The notes: a model not told the origin generated them from the letters alone. DNA of 64,000 bases from Soonwooa sp. (GCF_030151385.1 NZ_JASLDS010000053.1:78214-142213), one strand, 5' to 3'. Shown: positions 43,672 through 53,562, counted from the first letter of the stretch. Made by a program: numbers and translations.

Positions 43672-44871
43672 TTATAAAACTTCTATTTGATTTTTTAATA
43701 AATCTTCAAATTCTTCACGTTTTCTTATCAATGTGGCTTTTCCATCTAAGAACATTACTTCGGCAGGTTTTAATCTAGAATTAAAGTTAGAGCTCATTTC
43801 GAAACCATAAGCACCAGCATTTCTAAACACTAAAACATCGCCTTCTCTCACCTCGTGAAGTTTTCTATCCCAAGCGAAAGTGTCTGTCTCACAGATGTTT
43901 CCGACAACGGTATAGATTCTTTCTGGTCCGTTTGGATTAGAAAGATTTTCGATTTTATGGTAAGCATCGTAGAACATTGGACGTATCAAATGATTGAAAC
44001 CAGAGTTAACACCAACAAAAACCGTTGCTGTCGTTTGTTTAATAACATTTGATTTTACCAAAAAATGACCACTTTGACTTACTAAATATTTTCCTGGCTC
44101 AAACCAAAGTTGGAATTCTTTTCCTGTTTCTTTGGTATAGTCTTTCATCGCTTTGTCAACTTTTTTTCCTAGAGATTTAACATCCGTTTCTAGATCGCCA
44201 TCTTGGAAAGGCACTTTGAAACCGCTTCCCATATCGATGTATTTTAGATTTGGGAAATTATCTGCTAAAGTGAACATAATTTCTAGCCCTTGTAGGAACA
44301 CATCTGGATCTTTAATCTCGCTACCAGTATGCATGTGCAAACCTTCTACATTAATGTTGGTAGACTTTACGATACGTTCGATGTGGCGCATTTGGTGAAT
44401 TGAAATTCCAAACTTGCTGTCGATATGTCCGGTCGAAATTTTATAATTTCCACCAGCGAAAATGTGCGGATTAATTCTGATAAAAATAGGGTAGCTGCCA
44501 CCATGTTTGTTACCGAATTGTTCCAAAATCGAAATGTTATCGATATTGATGTGTACGTTAAAGCTCATTGCTTCTTCGATTTCTGTGATGTCCACACAGT
44601 TTGGCGTGAAGAGAATTCGGTCGGATGAAAAACCAGCTTTTAACCCAAGTTTGACCTCGTTGATCGAAACACAATCGAGATTAGCACCCTGTTTCTCAAC
44701 GTATTTCAAGATATTGATATTGGTCAAAGCCTTGGCAGCGTAGAAAAATCGTGTGTTCTTCGAGAAAGAACCAGTCAACTTTTCATACTGCACTTTTATC
44801 GATTCTACATCGTACACATACACAGGTGTACCGAACTCATCAGCAATTTTTAATAAATCTTGATTGGTCAT
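43672..44871 (-). CDS. lysA: Diaminopimelate decarboxylase
   Basis: PLP enzyme making L-lysine from meso-diaminopimelate. 399 residues. The PLP lysine is Lys47 in FYAAKALTN. HMHTGSEIKDPDVF, MGSGFKVPF and FEPGKYLV are the TIM-barrel cofactor residues, and GNICETDTFAWD holds the catalytic Cys in the C-terminal domain. The gene's context (a TonB-like downstream gene) is unrelated. Confidence 0.96.
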   Translation of the reverse strand: MTNQDLLKIADEFGTPVYVYDVESIKVQYEKLTGSFSKNTRFFYAAKALTNINILKYVEKQGANLDCVSINEVKLGLKAGFSSDRILFTPNCVDITEIEEAMSFNVHINIDNISILEQFGNKHGGSYPIFIRINPHIFAGGNYKISTGHIDSKFGISIHQMRHIERIVKSTNINVEGLHMHTGSEIKDPDVFLQGLEIMFTLADNFPNLKYIDMGSGFKVPFQDGDLETDVKSLGKKVDKAMKDYTKETGKEFQLWFEPGKYLVSQSGHFLVKSNVIKQTTATVFVGVNSGFNHLIRPMFYDAYHKIENLSNPNGPERIYTVVGNICETDTFAWDRKLHEVREGDVLVFRNAGAYGFEMSSNFNSRLKPAEVMFLDGKATLIRKREEFEDLLKNQIEVL

Positions 44872-44973
44872 TGGATTAAACTAAATTTTTTTGAAAAAAT
44901 AAACATGCAAATCTCGGTATTTTTTAGATATAAATACTGAAATGTCCTAGAAATCTAATGCTTAGATCTAAAA

Positions 44974-46200
44974 TTATTTTTCGGGTAGCGCCTGAATTTC
45001 GAAATCGCCACGTAAAAGTGATAATTGTAACTCATTTTTAAGATAAGGCGACACAGTCGAAACCGGAATTATTAACTTGTTAATTTTGTCCATCGTTTGG
45101 ATTTGATGGTACAATTCGTAGAAACCAAATCCTTTTAGTTTTCCTTTTTCGAACAATATAAATACGCGTTCGCCAAGTTGTCTGCCTTTCGATGTCCAGA
45201 TTTCGTTGCGCGATTTGAAATTGATTTTCTTTGTTAAGTTAATCACATCATGCAGCGATTCTTGTTTTTTAATAAAGCTTAAAGCTTTGAGACCTTGCGT
45301 ATAGCTTTTGAATTTTAAAAAAGGTTTGGGTTCTGTTTCTTTGTTAAATTTTTCGACGCTGTATTTTCCGTTTTTGGAAAACAATCCAAAATTTAGTTTC
45401 TGAACCTTACTTAGATTTTTTGTTTTCATAATAAGTTGTGCAATCACTTCATTACCAGTTAATTCGTAGTGAATTTGCTCAACTTCAGTCTGGATAAGCT
45501 TTAGTTTTTTTGCATTAGAATTAAAAACCTTTTTAGCTGCTTTGTAAATGTTATCTACAAAGTCATAAAAAATAATTTTGCCTTCTTTGTTTTGGAAATA
45601 AATAATGCCACGATCTGCTGGCAAGTCTTCTGTTAACTCTTTTATTTTGTTGACATAATTTTGAGCTTTACTTTCTTCAAACTGTGACTCGATTATTTCG
45701 TGGTCTTTGTCTTTGGTAATCAATAATTTAAGTAAGTCTAAAGTTGCTCTTGCGTCACCACTTGCACGGTGTGCTTCTGATAACGGTATGCCAATAGATT
45801 TGCAAAGCTTCCCAAGAGAGTAACTCGCCTCACCAGGAATTAATTTTTTAGCTAACGGAATTGTATCTAAAGTGTTGATTTTGAAATCGTAACCAAGCCT
45901 TTTGAAAGATTGACGCAACATGCGATAGTCGAACTCAATGTTATGTCCAACCAAAGTCGAATCTTGCGTTATTTCGACAATGCGCTTTGCAATCTCGTGA
46001 AACTTCGGCGCCGTTTTCACCATATTCGGTGATATGCCCGTTAGCTTTTGTACAAAGGAAGTTATATCTGCTTCTGGATTTACCAAAGAGATAAACTGGT
46101 CAACAATCTCATGTCCGTCGTAACGGTAAATTGCGATTTCAATAATATTTTCTTTGCGGTAAGGACCGCCGTTACTTTCTATGTCTACTACAGAATACAT
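44974..46200 (-). CDS. DnaQ-like 3'-5' exonuclease fused to degenerate GIY-YIG-like domain
   Basis: 408 residues. The exonuclease domain (about 1-170) has Asp6 and Glu8 in VVDIESNG, HNIEFDYRML, and the terminal HRASGDARATLDLL. The second domain starts LPADRGIIYFQNKEGKIIFY, aligning with the GIY-YIG module of UvrC/Cho-like proteins (normally GVYYF then IYIGKS). The Tyr pair and the catalytic Arg are lost, so it is probably a DNA-binding or structural remnant. The last 150 residues match the region that follows GIY-YIG in this family of fused proteins. Single gene. Confidence 0.88.
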   Translation of the reverse strand: MYSVVDIESNGGPYRKENIIEIAIYRYDGHEIVDQFISLVNPEADITSFVQKLTGISPNMVKTAPKFHEIAKRIVEITQDSTLVGHNIEFDYRMLRQSFKRLGYDFKINTLDTIPLAKKLIPGEASYSLGKLCKSIGIPLSEAHRASGDARATLDLLKLLITKDKDHEIIESQFEESKAQNYVNKIKELTEDLPADRGIIYFQNKEGKIIFYDFVDNIYKAAKKVFNSNAKKLKLIQTEVEQIHYELTGNEVIAQLIMKTKNLSKVQKLNFGLFSKNGKYSVEKFNKETEPKPFLKFKSYTQGLKALSFIKKQESLHDVINLTKKINFKSRNEIWTSKGRQLGERVFILFEKGKLKGFGFYELYHQIQTMDKINKLIIPVSTVSPYLKNELQLSLLRGDFEIQALPEK

Positions 46201-46226
46201 CTACATTTGTGTTCTCTCAAACTTTT

Positions 46227-47753
46227 TTATCTTTTGCGTCCACCAAGTCCTAACATCCCAAGAATGGCTTTTGCGCCTTCTCGCATTAAGGTATTGGCGA
46301 AAGTACGCCCTGCACTCGATTTCATAACAGTTTCGAACATGCCAGGCTCTTCTTTTACAGGTTTTGTTTTTTGTGTTGGTTGTGCTGTTTCTACAGCTTG
46401 GTTCATTCTTTGGCTCAAAATTTCGAACGCCGATTCTTTATTGATGCTTTGGTCATATTTAGCGACCATTGCAGATTTGCTCGTCAATTCCGAAACTTCA
46501 GCGTCGCTTAATACATCCATTCTCGATTCTGGCGAAATTAAATATGTTTGTACCAACGGCGTCGGAATACCTTTTTCGTCTAAGGCTGTTACAAAAGCCT
46601 CGCCAATTCCCAAATTCTGAATCAAATTGGCAGCATTGTAATATTCTGTTGTTGGATAGTTTTCGACAGCTTTTGTAATTTCCTTTTTATCTTTCGCTGT
46701 GAAACCTCTTAATGCATGTTGAATTTTTAAACCCAATTGAGACAATACGTTTTCTGGAACATCACCAGGAATTTGTGTGATAAAATAAATCCCAACACCT
46801 TTGGAACGGATTAATTTTACCATCGTTTCAATTTGAGATAAAAGCGTCTTGGAAGCTTCATTGAAAATCAAATGCGCTTCGTCAATAAATAAAACCAACT
46901 TCGGCCTTCCACTGTCACCCTCTTCTGGGAATGTCATATAGATTTCAGCAAATAGCGAAAGCATAAATGTCGAAAACAACTGTGGCTGATTTTGGATATT
47001 TGCAACACGCAAAATATTAACAACGCCTTTTCCGTCTCTCGTTTGCAACAAATCATGAACGTCAAAACTTGGTTCTCCAAAAAATGCAGTTGCACCTTGT
47101 TGCTCCAAAGCTACAATAGAACGCAAGATTGCTCCTAAAGAAGCTGGCGCAATCGATCCGTAGCTTGCTGCCAATTCTGCTTTGCCATCTTTGTTGTCGG
47201 TTACATATTGCAGAACTTTTTTAAGATCATCTAGATCAATTAATGGTAAACCTTTATCATCGCAGTATTTGAAAACGATGGACATAATACTTTGCTGCGT
47301 ATCATTTAATCCTAAAATTTTACTTAGCAAAACAGGTCCAAACTCGGTTACGGTTGCACGAAGTTTAACCCCTTTTTCTCCAGAAATTGTCATCAATTCT
47401 ACAGGAAAAGCTTGCGGTTCGTAAGGCAATTGTGTCTTACTATAGCGCTCGTCGATAATGGCATTTCGCGTTCCAGCTTCAGCAATTCCTGAGAAGTCGC
47501 CTTTAATATCGAGTACCAAAGACGGAACACCAGCATGTGATAATTGTTCAGCAAAAACTTGAAGCGTTTTTGTTTTTCCAGTTCCTGTTGCACCAGCAAT
47601 TAGACCATGTCTATTGATGGTTTTCAATGGGATAGTCACATTAACTTCAGGTATTACTTCACCATCCAACATGGCTTTTCCCAAAATAATGTGTTCGCCT
47701 TTTGGGCTATATCTGGAGTTTAGTTCTTCAATAAATTTTGCTTTGTCCACCAT
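46227..47753 (-). CDS. HerA-like helicase / DUF853 ATPase
   Basis: 508 residues from the ATG at 47753. The upstream ATG at 47828 adds a non-conserved Lys/Phe-rich stretch. Walker A GATGTGKT is at 54-61, Walker B VLFIDEAHLIF near 280, and sensor-like FITQIPGDVPENVLSQLG after it. The DUF853 C-terminal part ends AILGMLGLGGRKR. Hexameric DNA translocases of this type act in end resection, but this family has no fixed partner. No nuclease partner gene is beside it. Confidence 0.92.
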   Translation of the reverse strand: MVDKAKFIEELNSRYSPKGEHIILGKAMLDGEVIPEVNVTIPLKTINRHGLIAGATGTGKTKTLQVFAEQLSHAGVPSLVLDIKGDFSGIAEAGTRNAIIDERYSKTQLPYEPQAFPVELMTISGEKGVKLRATVTEFGPVLLSKILGLNDTQQSIMSIVFKYCDDKGLPLIDLDDLKKVLQYVTDNKDGKAELAASYGSIAPASLGAILRSIVALEQQGATAFFGEPSFDVHDLLQTRDGKGVVNILRVANIQNQPQLFSTFMLSLFAEIYMTFPEEGDSGRPKLVLFIDEAHLIFNEASKTLLSQIETMVKLIRSKGVGIYFITQIPGDVPENVLSQLGLKIQHALRGFTAKDKKEITKAVENYPTTEYYNAANLIQNLGIGEAFVTALDEKGIPTPLVQTYLISPESRMDVLSDAEVSELTSKSAMVAKYDQSINKESAFEILSQRMNQAVETAQPTQKTKPVKEEPGMFETVMKSSAGRTFANTLMREGAKAILGMLGLGGRKR

Positions 47754-47894
47754 TTTTTTGATTTTAAATAAAAAGATAAAGGTAAATAATTTCTTAGAAA
47801 AGTGACAAGTTAAGTGATTATTGTCCAATAAAGCAAATGATAAGTTTTTGATTGCAATTTTTAGTAAATTTGTTAAATACCAAAAGAATTAGAT

Positions 47895-48338
47895 ATGAAC
47901 AGAATAGCAGTAATGGATGCCATTATCGATGAGCAACAAAAAGTGATTGATAATTTAAAATATTCCGTAAACCGTTACGAGACTGCTTCCGACTTGGAAG
48001 AGGACAGTACAATTGACCCAGACGATTTATCCCAACAAGTTCAGGCAAAAGATATGCAACTTCGCTTTGAGCAACTTCTAAATAAAGCCCAAGATGAAAT
48101 GAGTTTTTTGGTGGTCGAAAGAGATTTGTCACACACCGAAATTGAGAAAGGAAGCCTAGTCGTTTTGGACAATGTTATTGTGTTTGTCGGACTTTCTGTC
48201 CCGAAATTTGAATTTGACAAGCAATCTGTCATTAGTTTTTCAACAGATGCGCCAGCTTATAAAAATATCGAAGACAAGAAAATTGGAGATAAGGTAGAGC
48301 TTGGTAATCAATCTTATACGATAAAGGAGATTCTTTAG
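47895..48338 (+). CDS. GreA/GreB-family or Rnk-like transcription factor
   Basis: 147 residues. The N-terminal coiled coil (about 1-75) carries acidic tip residues EEDSTIDPDDLS. The C-terminal FKBP-like fold (about 90-147) includes GSLVVLDNVIVFVGLSVP and IGDKVELGNQSYTIKEIL. The acidic tip suggests it can enter the RNA polymerase secondary channel like GreA, though standard GreA has a longer, more regular hairpin. Confidence 0.85.
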   Translation: MNRIAVMDAIIDEQQKVIDNLKYSVNRYETASDLEEDSTIDPDDLSQQVQAKDMQLRFEQLLNKAQDEMSFLVVERDLSHTEIEKGSLVVLDNVIVFVGLSVPKFEFDKQSVISFSTDAPAYKNIEDKKIGDKVELGNQSYTIKEIL

Positions 48339-48458
48339 AAGCGTTCTTTTAATTTCAAATAGACAACATCAATTGTTGCAATTCCTGATTTTTAACATTT
48401 TTAAAGTTTAAAGAACGATTTTTGCAGCACGACGATTAGAAATTTTACAACTGAAAAT

Positions 48459-49868
48459 ATGAAGGTAGAACAAATTTATACCGGTTGCTTAGCACAAGGC
48501 GCTTATTATATTGTTTCGGAAAACGAAGCCGCAATTATTGATCCTCTTCGTGAGGTGTCGCCTTATATAGCACGACTAGAAAAAGATGATGTTAAACTAA
48601 AATATATTTTTGAGACCCATTTCCACGCAGATTTTGTGTCTGGACATTTGGATTTGAGTCAAAAAACGGGTGCGCCAATCGTTTATGGACCAACCGCAAA
48701 ACCAGAGTTTGAAGCTATTATTGCAACGGATGGACAAATATTTGAAATCGGAAAAGTCAAAATAAAAGCACTTCACACGCCAGGCCACACCATGGAAAGT
48801 ACAACCTATCTTTTGATTGATGAAAATGGAAAGGAAACGGCAATTTTCTCTGGAGATACTTTGTTTTTGGGAGATGTTGGTCGTCCAGATTTGGCTCAAA
48901 AAGCTGCAAGTATGACGCAAGAAGAGTTGGCTGGTTTGTTATATGACAGTTTGCAAACGAAGATTATGCCGCTTGCAGATGATATCACAGTTTATCCAGC
49001 ACATGGTGCAGGTTCGGCTTGTGGAAAGAATATGCAAAAGGAAACCGTTGACACTTTAGGCAATCAAAAAAGAAGTAATTATGCACTTAATCAACCAGAT
49101 AAAGAAAGTTTTATAACTGAAGTTTTGGATGGACTTTCGGCACCACCAAAATATTTTGGGATGAACGTCGCGATGAATAAAAGCGGTTATGCATCTTTTG
49201 ACGATGTTATGAAAAAAGGGAAGAATCCACTGTCTGTTGAAGATTTCGAAACGATTGCCGAAAACACGGATGCTTTGATTTTGGATACTCGTGGTGCAGC
49301 GGATTTCCATAAAGGTTTTATTCCAAACTCAATTAATATTGGTGTGAAAGGTGATTTTGCTCCTTGGGTAGGTGCAATGATTGTGGATGTAAAACAGCCT
49401 ATTATTTTGGTAAGCGATGCAGGCACAGAAGAAGAGGTTATTACGAGATTGAGTCGCGTTGGATTTGACAATGTTTTGGGTTATCTGGATGGAAGTTTCG
49501 AAGCTTGGAAAAATGCAGGTAAAGAAATTGATGAGGTTAAAAGAATTTCGCCACAAGAATTTGCTGATACTTTTAAAGTAGGAGATAAAGTCATTGACGT
49601 TAGAAAAATAGGAGAGTATTCTGCTGAACATATTAACGATGCCTACCACAGACCACTTGCAGAAATCAGCGAATGGGTAGATGCTATTAATGATACCGAA
49701 CATTTCTTTTTGCATTGTGCTGGCGGTTATAGAAGTATGATTGCAGCAAGTATTTTCAATGCGCGAGGTATCAGAAACTTTACTGAAGTTGAAGGCGGTT
49801 TTAATGGAATTAAAAAAACAGAAAAAGTAGAGACAACAGATTTTGTTTGTCAGTCGAAAACACTTTAG
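48459..49868 (+). CDS. MBL-fold persulfide dioxygenase-like protein with two rhodanese domains
   Basis: 469 residues. The metallo-beta-lactamase domain has HFHADFVSGH (His54, His56, Asp58, His63), LHTPGHT and FSGDTLFLGDVGRPDL. The first rhodanese domain (about 265-350) has Asp where the Cys should be (VSDAG), so it is inactive. The second (about 365-455) is intact with HCAGGYRS. Iron-dependent oxidation of persulfide is expected. The next two genes, a rhodanese lipoprotein and a thioredoxin, follow within 1 and 26 bp. Confidence 0.93.
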   Translation: MKVEQIYTGCLAQGAYYIVSENEAAIIDPLREVSPYIARLEKDDVKLKYIFETHFHADFVSGHLDLSQKTGAPIVYGPTAKPEFEAIIATDGQIFEIGKVKIKALHTPGHTMESTTYLLIDENGKETAIFSGDTLFLGDVGRPDLAQKAASMTQEELAGLLYDSLQTKIMPLADDITVYPAHGAGSACGKNMQKETVDTLGNQKRSNYALNQPDKESFITEVLDGLSAPPKYFGMNVAMNKSGYASFDDVMKKGKNPLSVEDFETIAENTDALILDTRGAADFHKGFIPNSINIGVKGDFAPWVGAMIVDVKQPIILVSDAGTEEEVITRLSRVGFDNVLGYLDGSFEAWKNAGKEIDEVKRISPQEFADTFKVGDKVIDVRKIGEYSAEHINDAYHRPLAEISEWVDAINDTEHFFLHCAGGYRSMIAASIFNARGIRNFTEVEGGFNGIKKTEKVETTDFVCQSKTL

Positions 49869-49869
49869 G

Positions 49870-50250
49870 ATGAAGAATAAAATGATGATGTTGATGCTGG
49901 TTGGTTTTGGTTTAACATCTTGCCATTCAGTGTCTAATGCAAATGTGTCGCAACAACAAGTTGATATGAGATCGGTGGTTAATTCGCCCGAAGTTACATT
50001 AATCGATGTTAGAGTTCCAGAGCAATATGCAGAAGGAAGTGCAGATAATACGGTTAATATTCCTTTAAAAGATTTGGAATCTCAGGTTGAGAATTTAAAA
50101 TCTAAAGATAAAATTGTTGTTTTCTGTAATACTGGGAAACAAGCAGCCTCTGCAAAAGAACTTCTTAACAAGCGCGGAATTAAAAATGTATATTCTGGGA
50201 CGAGTTGGAAGAATGTTAAAGCGATTCAAGAAGAAAGTAAATCTAAATAA
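49870..50250 (+). CDS. Rhodanese-domain lipoprotein
   Basis: 126 residues from the ATG at 49870, one base after the upstream stop. MKNKMMMLMLVGFGLTSC is a lipobox signal (lipidated Cys). The rhodanese domain has LIDVRVPEQYAEGS and the active loop VFCNTGKQAAS with Cys near 89. Likely a periplasmic sulfur carrier on the inner or outer membrane. Longer frame start at 49843 lies inside the upstream gene and is rejected. Confidence 0.9.
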   Translation: MKNKMMMLMLVGFGLTSCHSVSNANVSQQQVDMRSVVNSPEVTLIDVRVPEQYAEGSADNTVNIPLKDLESQVENLKSKDKIVVFCNTGKQAASAKELLNKRGIKNVYSGTSWKNVKAIQEESKSK

Positions 50251-50276
50251 TTTATTAACAATTAATTAAAAATAAA

Positions 50277-50576
50277 ATGTCTCAAAAATTTCAAGAAATT
50301 ATTGATTCTGAAAGACCTGTTCTTATCGATTTTTTTGCGACTTGGTGTCAACCTTGTAAAGTTCAATCTTCGGTGTTGACAACAGTAAAAGAAAATATTG
50401 GTGAAGGTGCCAGAATTATAAAAGTTGACGTGGATCAATATCCAGCTTTGGCTAATCAATATGGTGTTCGTGGTGTGCCGACTTTAGCAATTTTCAAAAA
50501 AGGAGAAATGCTATACAAGGAAAGTGGCGTCCACGATGTTAACAGATTAACGGCACTTCTAAAGCAGTTTCAATAA
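50277..50576 (+). CDS. Thioredoxin
   Basis: 99 residues, thioredoxin fold, active site ATWCQPCK (Cys24, Cys27), with cis-Pro in RGVPTLAIF. No signal peptide, so cytoplasmic. The motif WCQPC differs from classical WCGPC. It may reduce persulfides or disulfides made by the two genes upstream. Terminator follows. Confidence 0.94.
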   Translation: MSQKFQEIIDSERPVLIDFFATWCQPCKVQSSVLTTVKENIGEGARIIKVDVDQYPALANQYGVRGVPTLAIFKKGEMLYKESGVHDVNRLTALLKQFQ

Positions 50577-50581
50577 AGATA

Positions 50582-50612
50582 AAATCCGGATAATGTTTCC
50601 GGATTTTTTTAT
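50582..50612 (+). terminator. Terminator of the persulfide/rhodanese/thioredoxin operon
   Basis: AAATCCGGA (50582-50590), loop TAATGTT, TCCGGATTT (50598-50606), T run. Confidence 0.9.
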
Positions 50613-50670
50613 TTGGTAAGGATTTTATGATGCTCTATTGATTTTTGTTCAATAATGTCGTCTCATACTA

Positions 50671-51522
50671 TTACTCAGTTTTATAAACCTTTATTTCGTT
50701 GTAAAGAAAGTATCTATCATAGAATTTTAATGGGACTGTTTTTATGATTTTTTTCTTGTATTCGTTTGGCGAAATATAAAAAACTACTTTTTCTCCGCTG
50801 GAATTCAGATTATAATATCTTGATTTATCTTCAGAGAAATCTATTGGAGAAAAATCAAATTTGGGAAATTCATATAAATGAAACCAAATATTCGTATTTC
50901 CTTTTCCAATTGTTTCATAATCTTTGTATGTCCCAGTTATTTTTACATATCCAAATTTTTTAATTTCACTTAAGTCGTCAAGGTTTTTTTGTTTAGTACA
51001 TTCTTGTGTAAAAGTAAATAAGTAAATTCCAATACCTCCAAGAATTACAGGTATTATAAGACTTTTATAATCGAAAGAATCTACGTAGAATTTTGAATAA
51101 TGTTCTTTACAAAAATTTATGATGAGATCATAATTGGGATCTTCATCTTTATATAAAATTATTCTATTTCGCGGAAATTTGATTTCTAGCTTTAATGTTT
51201 GTTTATCTTTATTAAAATAAGATTTTTCTCTGATGAAATATGTTTCTGAATAAAAAATTTTATCGTTTGGAATTATAGATTTTTTGCCGAATACATTTGT
51301 GTATTCTGTTGTGTTTCCAATAAATTGTATTTTGTAAATATTCCAAATTGCAAAGTAAACTAGGCTTCCACAGAAAAAGGTTACCAGTGAAATGTAGGTC
51401 AAATCTAAAAAGCCATGTCGGAAAAGGACTACGGGAATCATAACAAGGGCTAAAAATAGGAGACTGAAGCCGCTGTTTAGAATTCCTTTTTTATACTCAA
51501 AACTTGGTGTACTATTGTTCAT
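50671..51522 (-). CDS. Membrane protein of unknown function
   Basis: 283 residues. Two hydrophobic segments near the N-terminus (about 15-35 and 40-62), a soluble loop and another helix near 155-172, then a C-terminal soluble part. Aromatic and Lys/Asn-rich, typical of species-specific flavobacterial proteins. No family or motif recognised. Confidence 0.7.
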   Translation of the reverse strand: MNNSTPSFEYKKGILNSGFSLLFLALVMIPVVLFRHGFLDLTYISLVTFFCGSLVYFAIWNIYKIQFIGNTTEYTNVFGKKSIIPNDKIFYSETYFIREKSYFNKDKQTLKLEIKFPRNRIILYKDEDPNYDLIINFCKEHYSKFYVDSFDYKSLIIPVILGGIGIYLFTFTQECTKQKNLDDLSEIKKFGYVKITGTYKDYETIGKGNTNIWFHLYEFPKFDFSPIDFSEDKSRYYNLNSSGEKVVFYISPNEYKKKIIKTVPLKFYDRYFLYNEIKVYKTE

Positions 51523-51560
51523 GTTTGTATGCTGCTAATATTCAAATTAGTGATAGTTTA

Positions 51561-52319
51561 CTATTTTAATTCAAATTTATCAGCATCTTTTAAGAACGGG
51601 AATCTGTCACGGAATTTTTGTAATTCATCCAAATCAAATTCGGCGCTAACTAGATTATTTTGTCTTGTCGAAATCTCGGTTCCATCAGCAAACAAAGCCA
51701 AAGTACTTTCCTCGTAATTAAGATTGTTGCCATCCGTTCCGATTCTATTTAAACCAAAAACAAAAGCTTGATTTTCGATAGCACGTGCTTTTAACAAAGT
51801 TTTCCATGCTTCGACGCGAGTGTTTGGCCAGTTTGCAACATTTAAAATTATATCATAATCGCCCAGATTTCTTTGGAAAACAGGGAATCTCAAATCATAA
51901 CAAACTTGCAAAAGAATTTTAAAACCTTTGTATTCAATAACTTTTCGTTGATTACCTGAAGTATAAATTTTGTCTTCTCCAGAATAAGAAAATAAATGTT
52001 TTTTGTCGTAAAACTCAAAACTTCCGTCAGGTTTTACAAAGTAAAAACGGTTGTGGAATTTTTCATTTTCACTTATAGAAACACTTCCAGCAACGACTGT
52101 ATTGCGTTGTTTTGCAAAGTTTTGCATCCAAGAAAGTGTTTCGTTGTTGCGGTCTGCGATTTCTTCAGCGTCCATACAAAAACCTGTCGAAAACATTTCG
52201 GGTAAAAGAAAAATATCTGCTTCAATGTTAGCTAAAGCTGCTTCAATATTCTTGTAATTTTCGGGTTTATTTTTCCAAACGATGTCGAGGTTAAGACCGA
52301 CAATTTTAAGTTTTGACAT
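51561..52319 (-). CDS. Nitrilase-family amidohydrolase, omega-amidase-like
   Basis: 252 residues. Catalytic triad of the superfamily: Glu41 (LLPEMFSTGF), Lys107 (FYDKKHLF) and Cys141 (LQVCYDLRFP). The sequence following (DIILNVANWPNTRVEAWK) matches the omega-amidase/YafV group that hydrolyses 2-oxoglutaramate-type amides. Single gene, 33 bp from the radical SAM gene on the same strand. Confidence 0.92.
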   Translation of the reverse strand: MSKLKIVGLNLDIVWKNKPENYKNIEAALANIEADIFLLPEMFSTGFCMDAEEIADRNNETLSWMQNFAKQRNTVVAGSVSISENEKFHNRFYFVKPDGSFEFYDKKHLFSYSGEDKIYTSGNQRKVIEYKGFKILLQVCYDLRFPVFQRNLGDYDIILNVANWPNTRVEAWKTLLKARAIENQAFVFGLNRIGTDGNNLNYEESTLALFADGTEISTRQNNLVSAEFDLDELQKFRDRFPFLKDADKFELK

Positions 52320-52352
52320 AAAAAAATTCTTGCTTAAAGTTAAGGATTTTGT

Positions 52353-53393
52353 TTAAAATAAACGAAGTTGCTGTGTTCGGCTACCTGTAAAATTTTCGGT
52401 TGAAAGTATGGCACGTTCCTTACCTGCAAAGAATTTCTTTTTGCCAATTTCAAAAGTTTTATGAATCATTTCGGCGATGTTGCCTTCGCCTTTGTAGCGT
52501 TCAAAATATCGTTTTTCTCCAAGTTTTCCACCACGCATATTTCTGATGAGGTTGAGGACTTTGTCTTTTCGGTCAGGGAAATGTGCAGCTAGCCAATCCA
52601 CAAAAACAGGCTCAACCGTATCATTTAACCTAACCAAAGTGTAGCCAAAACTGTTGGCGCCAGCATGTGACACGGATTTTAGAATAGATAAAGTCTCATC
52701 ACTTGTCAAAGCTGGAATAACAGGTGCAACCATAACATTGACAGGAATTCCGTTTTGGGAAAGTATTTCGATGGCTTTTAACTTATTTTTTGAAGATGAG
52801 GTTCGTGGTTCCATAACGCGACGCAATTCTTCATTAAGCGTTGTGATGCTCAACGACACCGAAACCAAATTTTTCTCCGCCATCTCTTTTAGAATGTCTA
52901 AATCGCGAAGCACCAAAGCATTTTTTGTGATGATGCCAACAGGATGACGATAATCGCGACAGACCTCCAAAAGTTTTCTTGTGATTTCGAACTGGCGTTC
53001 AATCGGCTGATAACAATCTGTGTTTCCAGAAAGCATTATCGGTTTTGGAATGTAGTTTTTCTTCTGAAAGGTTTTTTCCAGAAGTTCGGGTGCATTTTTT
53101 TTAACCATGATTTTTCGTTCAAAATCAATTCCTGCGCTGTATCCCCAAAATTCGTGGGTTGGTCGAGCAAAGCAATAAGAACAGCCGTGCTCGCAACCTT
53201 GATAAGGATTCATAGAGTAATCCATTCTTAAGTCAGGACTTTTGACTTCGTTGAGAATTGTTTTTGGAAATACTTCGATGATTTGCGTTTTCATTAATTC
53301 CAAATCTTCCTCTTCCGGCTCGTAGGTGTAACGGTCGAATCTGTTGTTGACATTGCGTTGTGCCGCTTGGCCTTTGGGAGCTTGGGATGACAT
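52353..53393 (-). CDS. PA0069-family radical SAM protein
   Basis: 346 residues. The radical SAM motif C67-x3-C71-x2-C74 lies in GCEHGCSYCFARPTHEF, a pattern shared with the spore photoproduct lyase-like group and the PA0069 family. SGNTDCYQPIERQF and MLAPVIPALT-type segments (VAPVIPALTSDETL) follow. The substrate of this family is not established. The N-terminal 40 residues are basic and flexible. Confidence 0.9.
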   Translation of the reverse strand: MSSQAPKGQAAQRNVNNRFDRYTYEPEEEDLELMKTQIIEVFPKTILNEVKSPDLRMDYSMNPYQGCEHGCSYCFARPTHEFWGYSAGIDFERKIMVKKNAPELLEKTFQKKNYIPKPIMLSGNTDCYQPIERQFEITRKLLEVCRDYRHPVGIITKNALVLRDLDILKEMAEKNLVSVSLSITTLNEELRRVMEPRTSSSKNKLKAIEILSQNGIPVNVMVAPVIPALTSDETLSILKSVSHAGANSFGYTLVRLNDTVEPVFVDWLAAHFPDRKDKVLNLIRNMRGGKLGEKRYFERYKGEGNIAEMIHKTFEIGKKKFFAGKERAILSTENFTGSRTQQLRLF

Positions 53394-53511
53394 TTTTGTT
53401 GAAGCAGCGTTTTATAATTAATGAAAATTCATTTTTTTTGGAAGTAGAACTTTTGTAAAATTATTAGACATTTGTGACATAATAATAGGTTTTAACTTAA
53501 AGTTTTCCACA

Positions 53512-53540
53512 AAAAAAGCCAGCTTTTTGGAAGCTGGCTA
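53512..53540 (-). terminator. Terminator after the small membrane gene
   Basis: AGCCAGCTT (53518-53526) pairs with AAGCTGGCT (53532-53540). A residues 53512-53518 give the U run on the minus strand. Confidence 0.88.
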
Positions 53541-53562
53541 TATCTATATATGCTGAAATATT

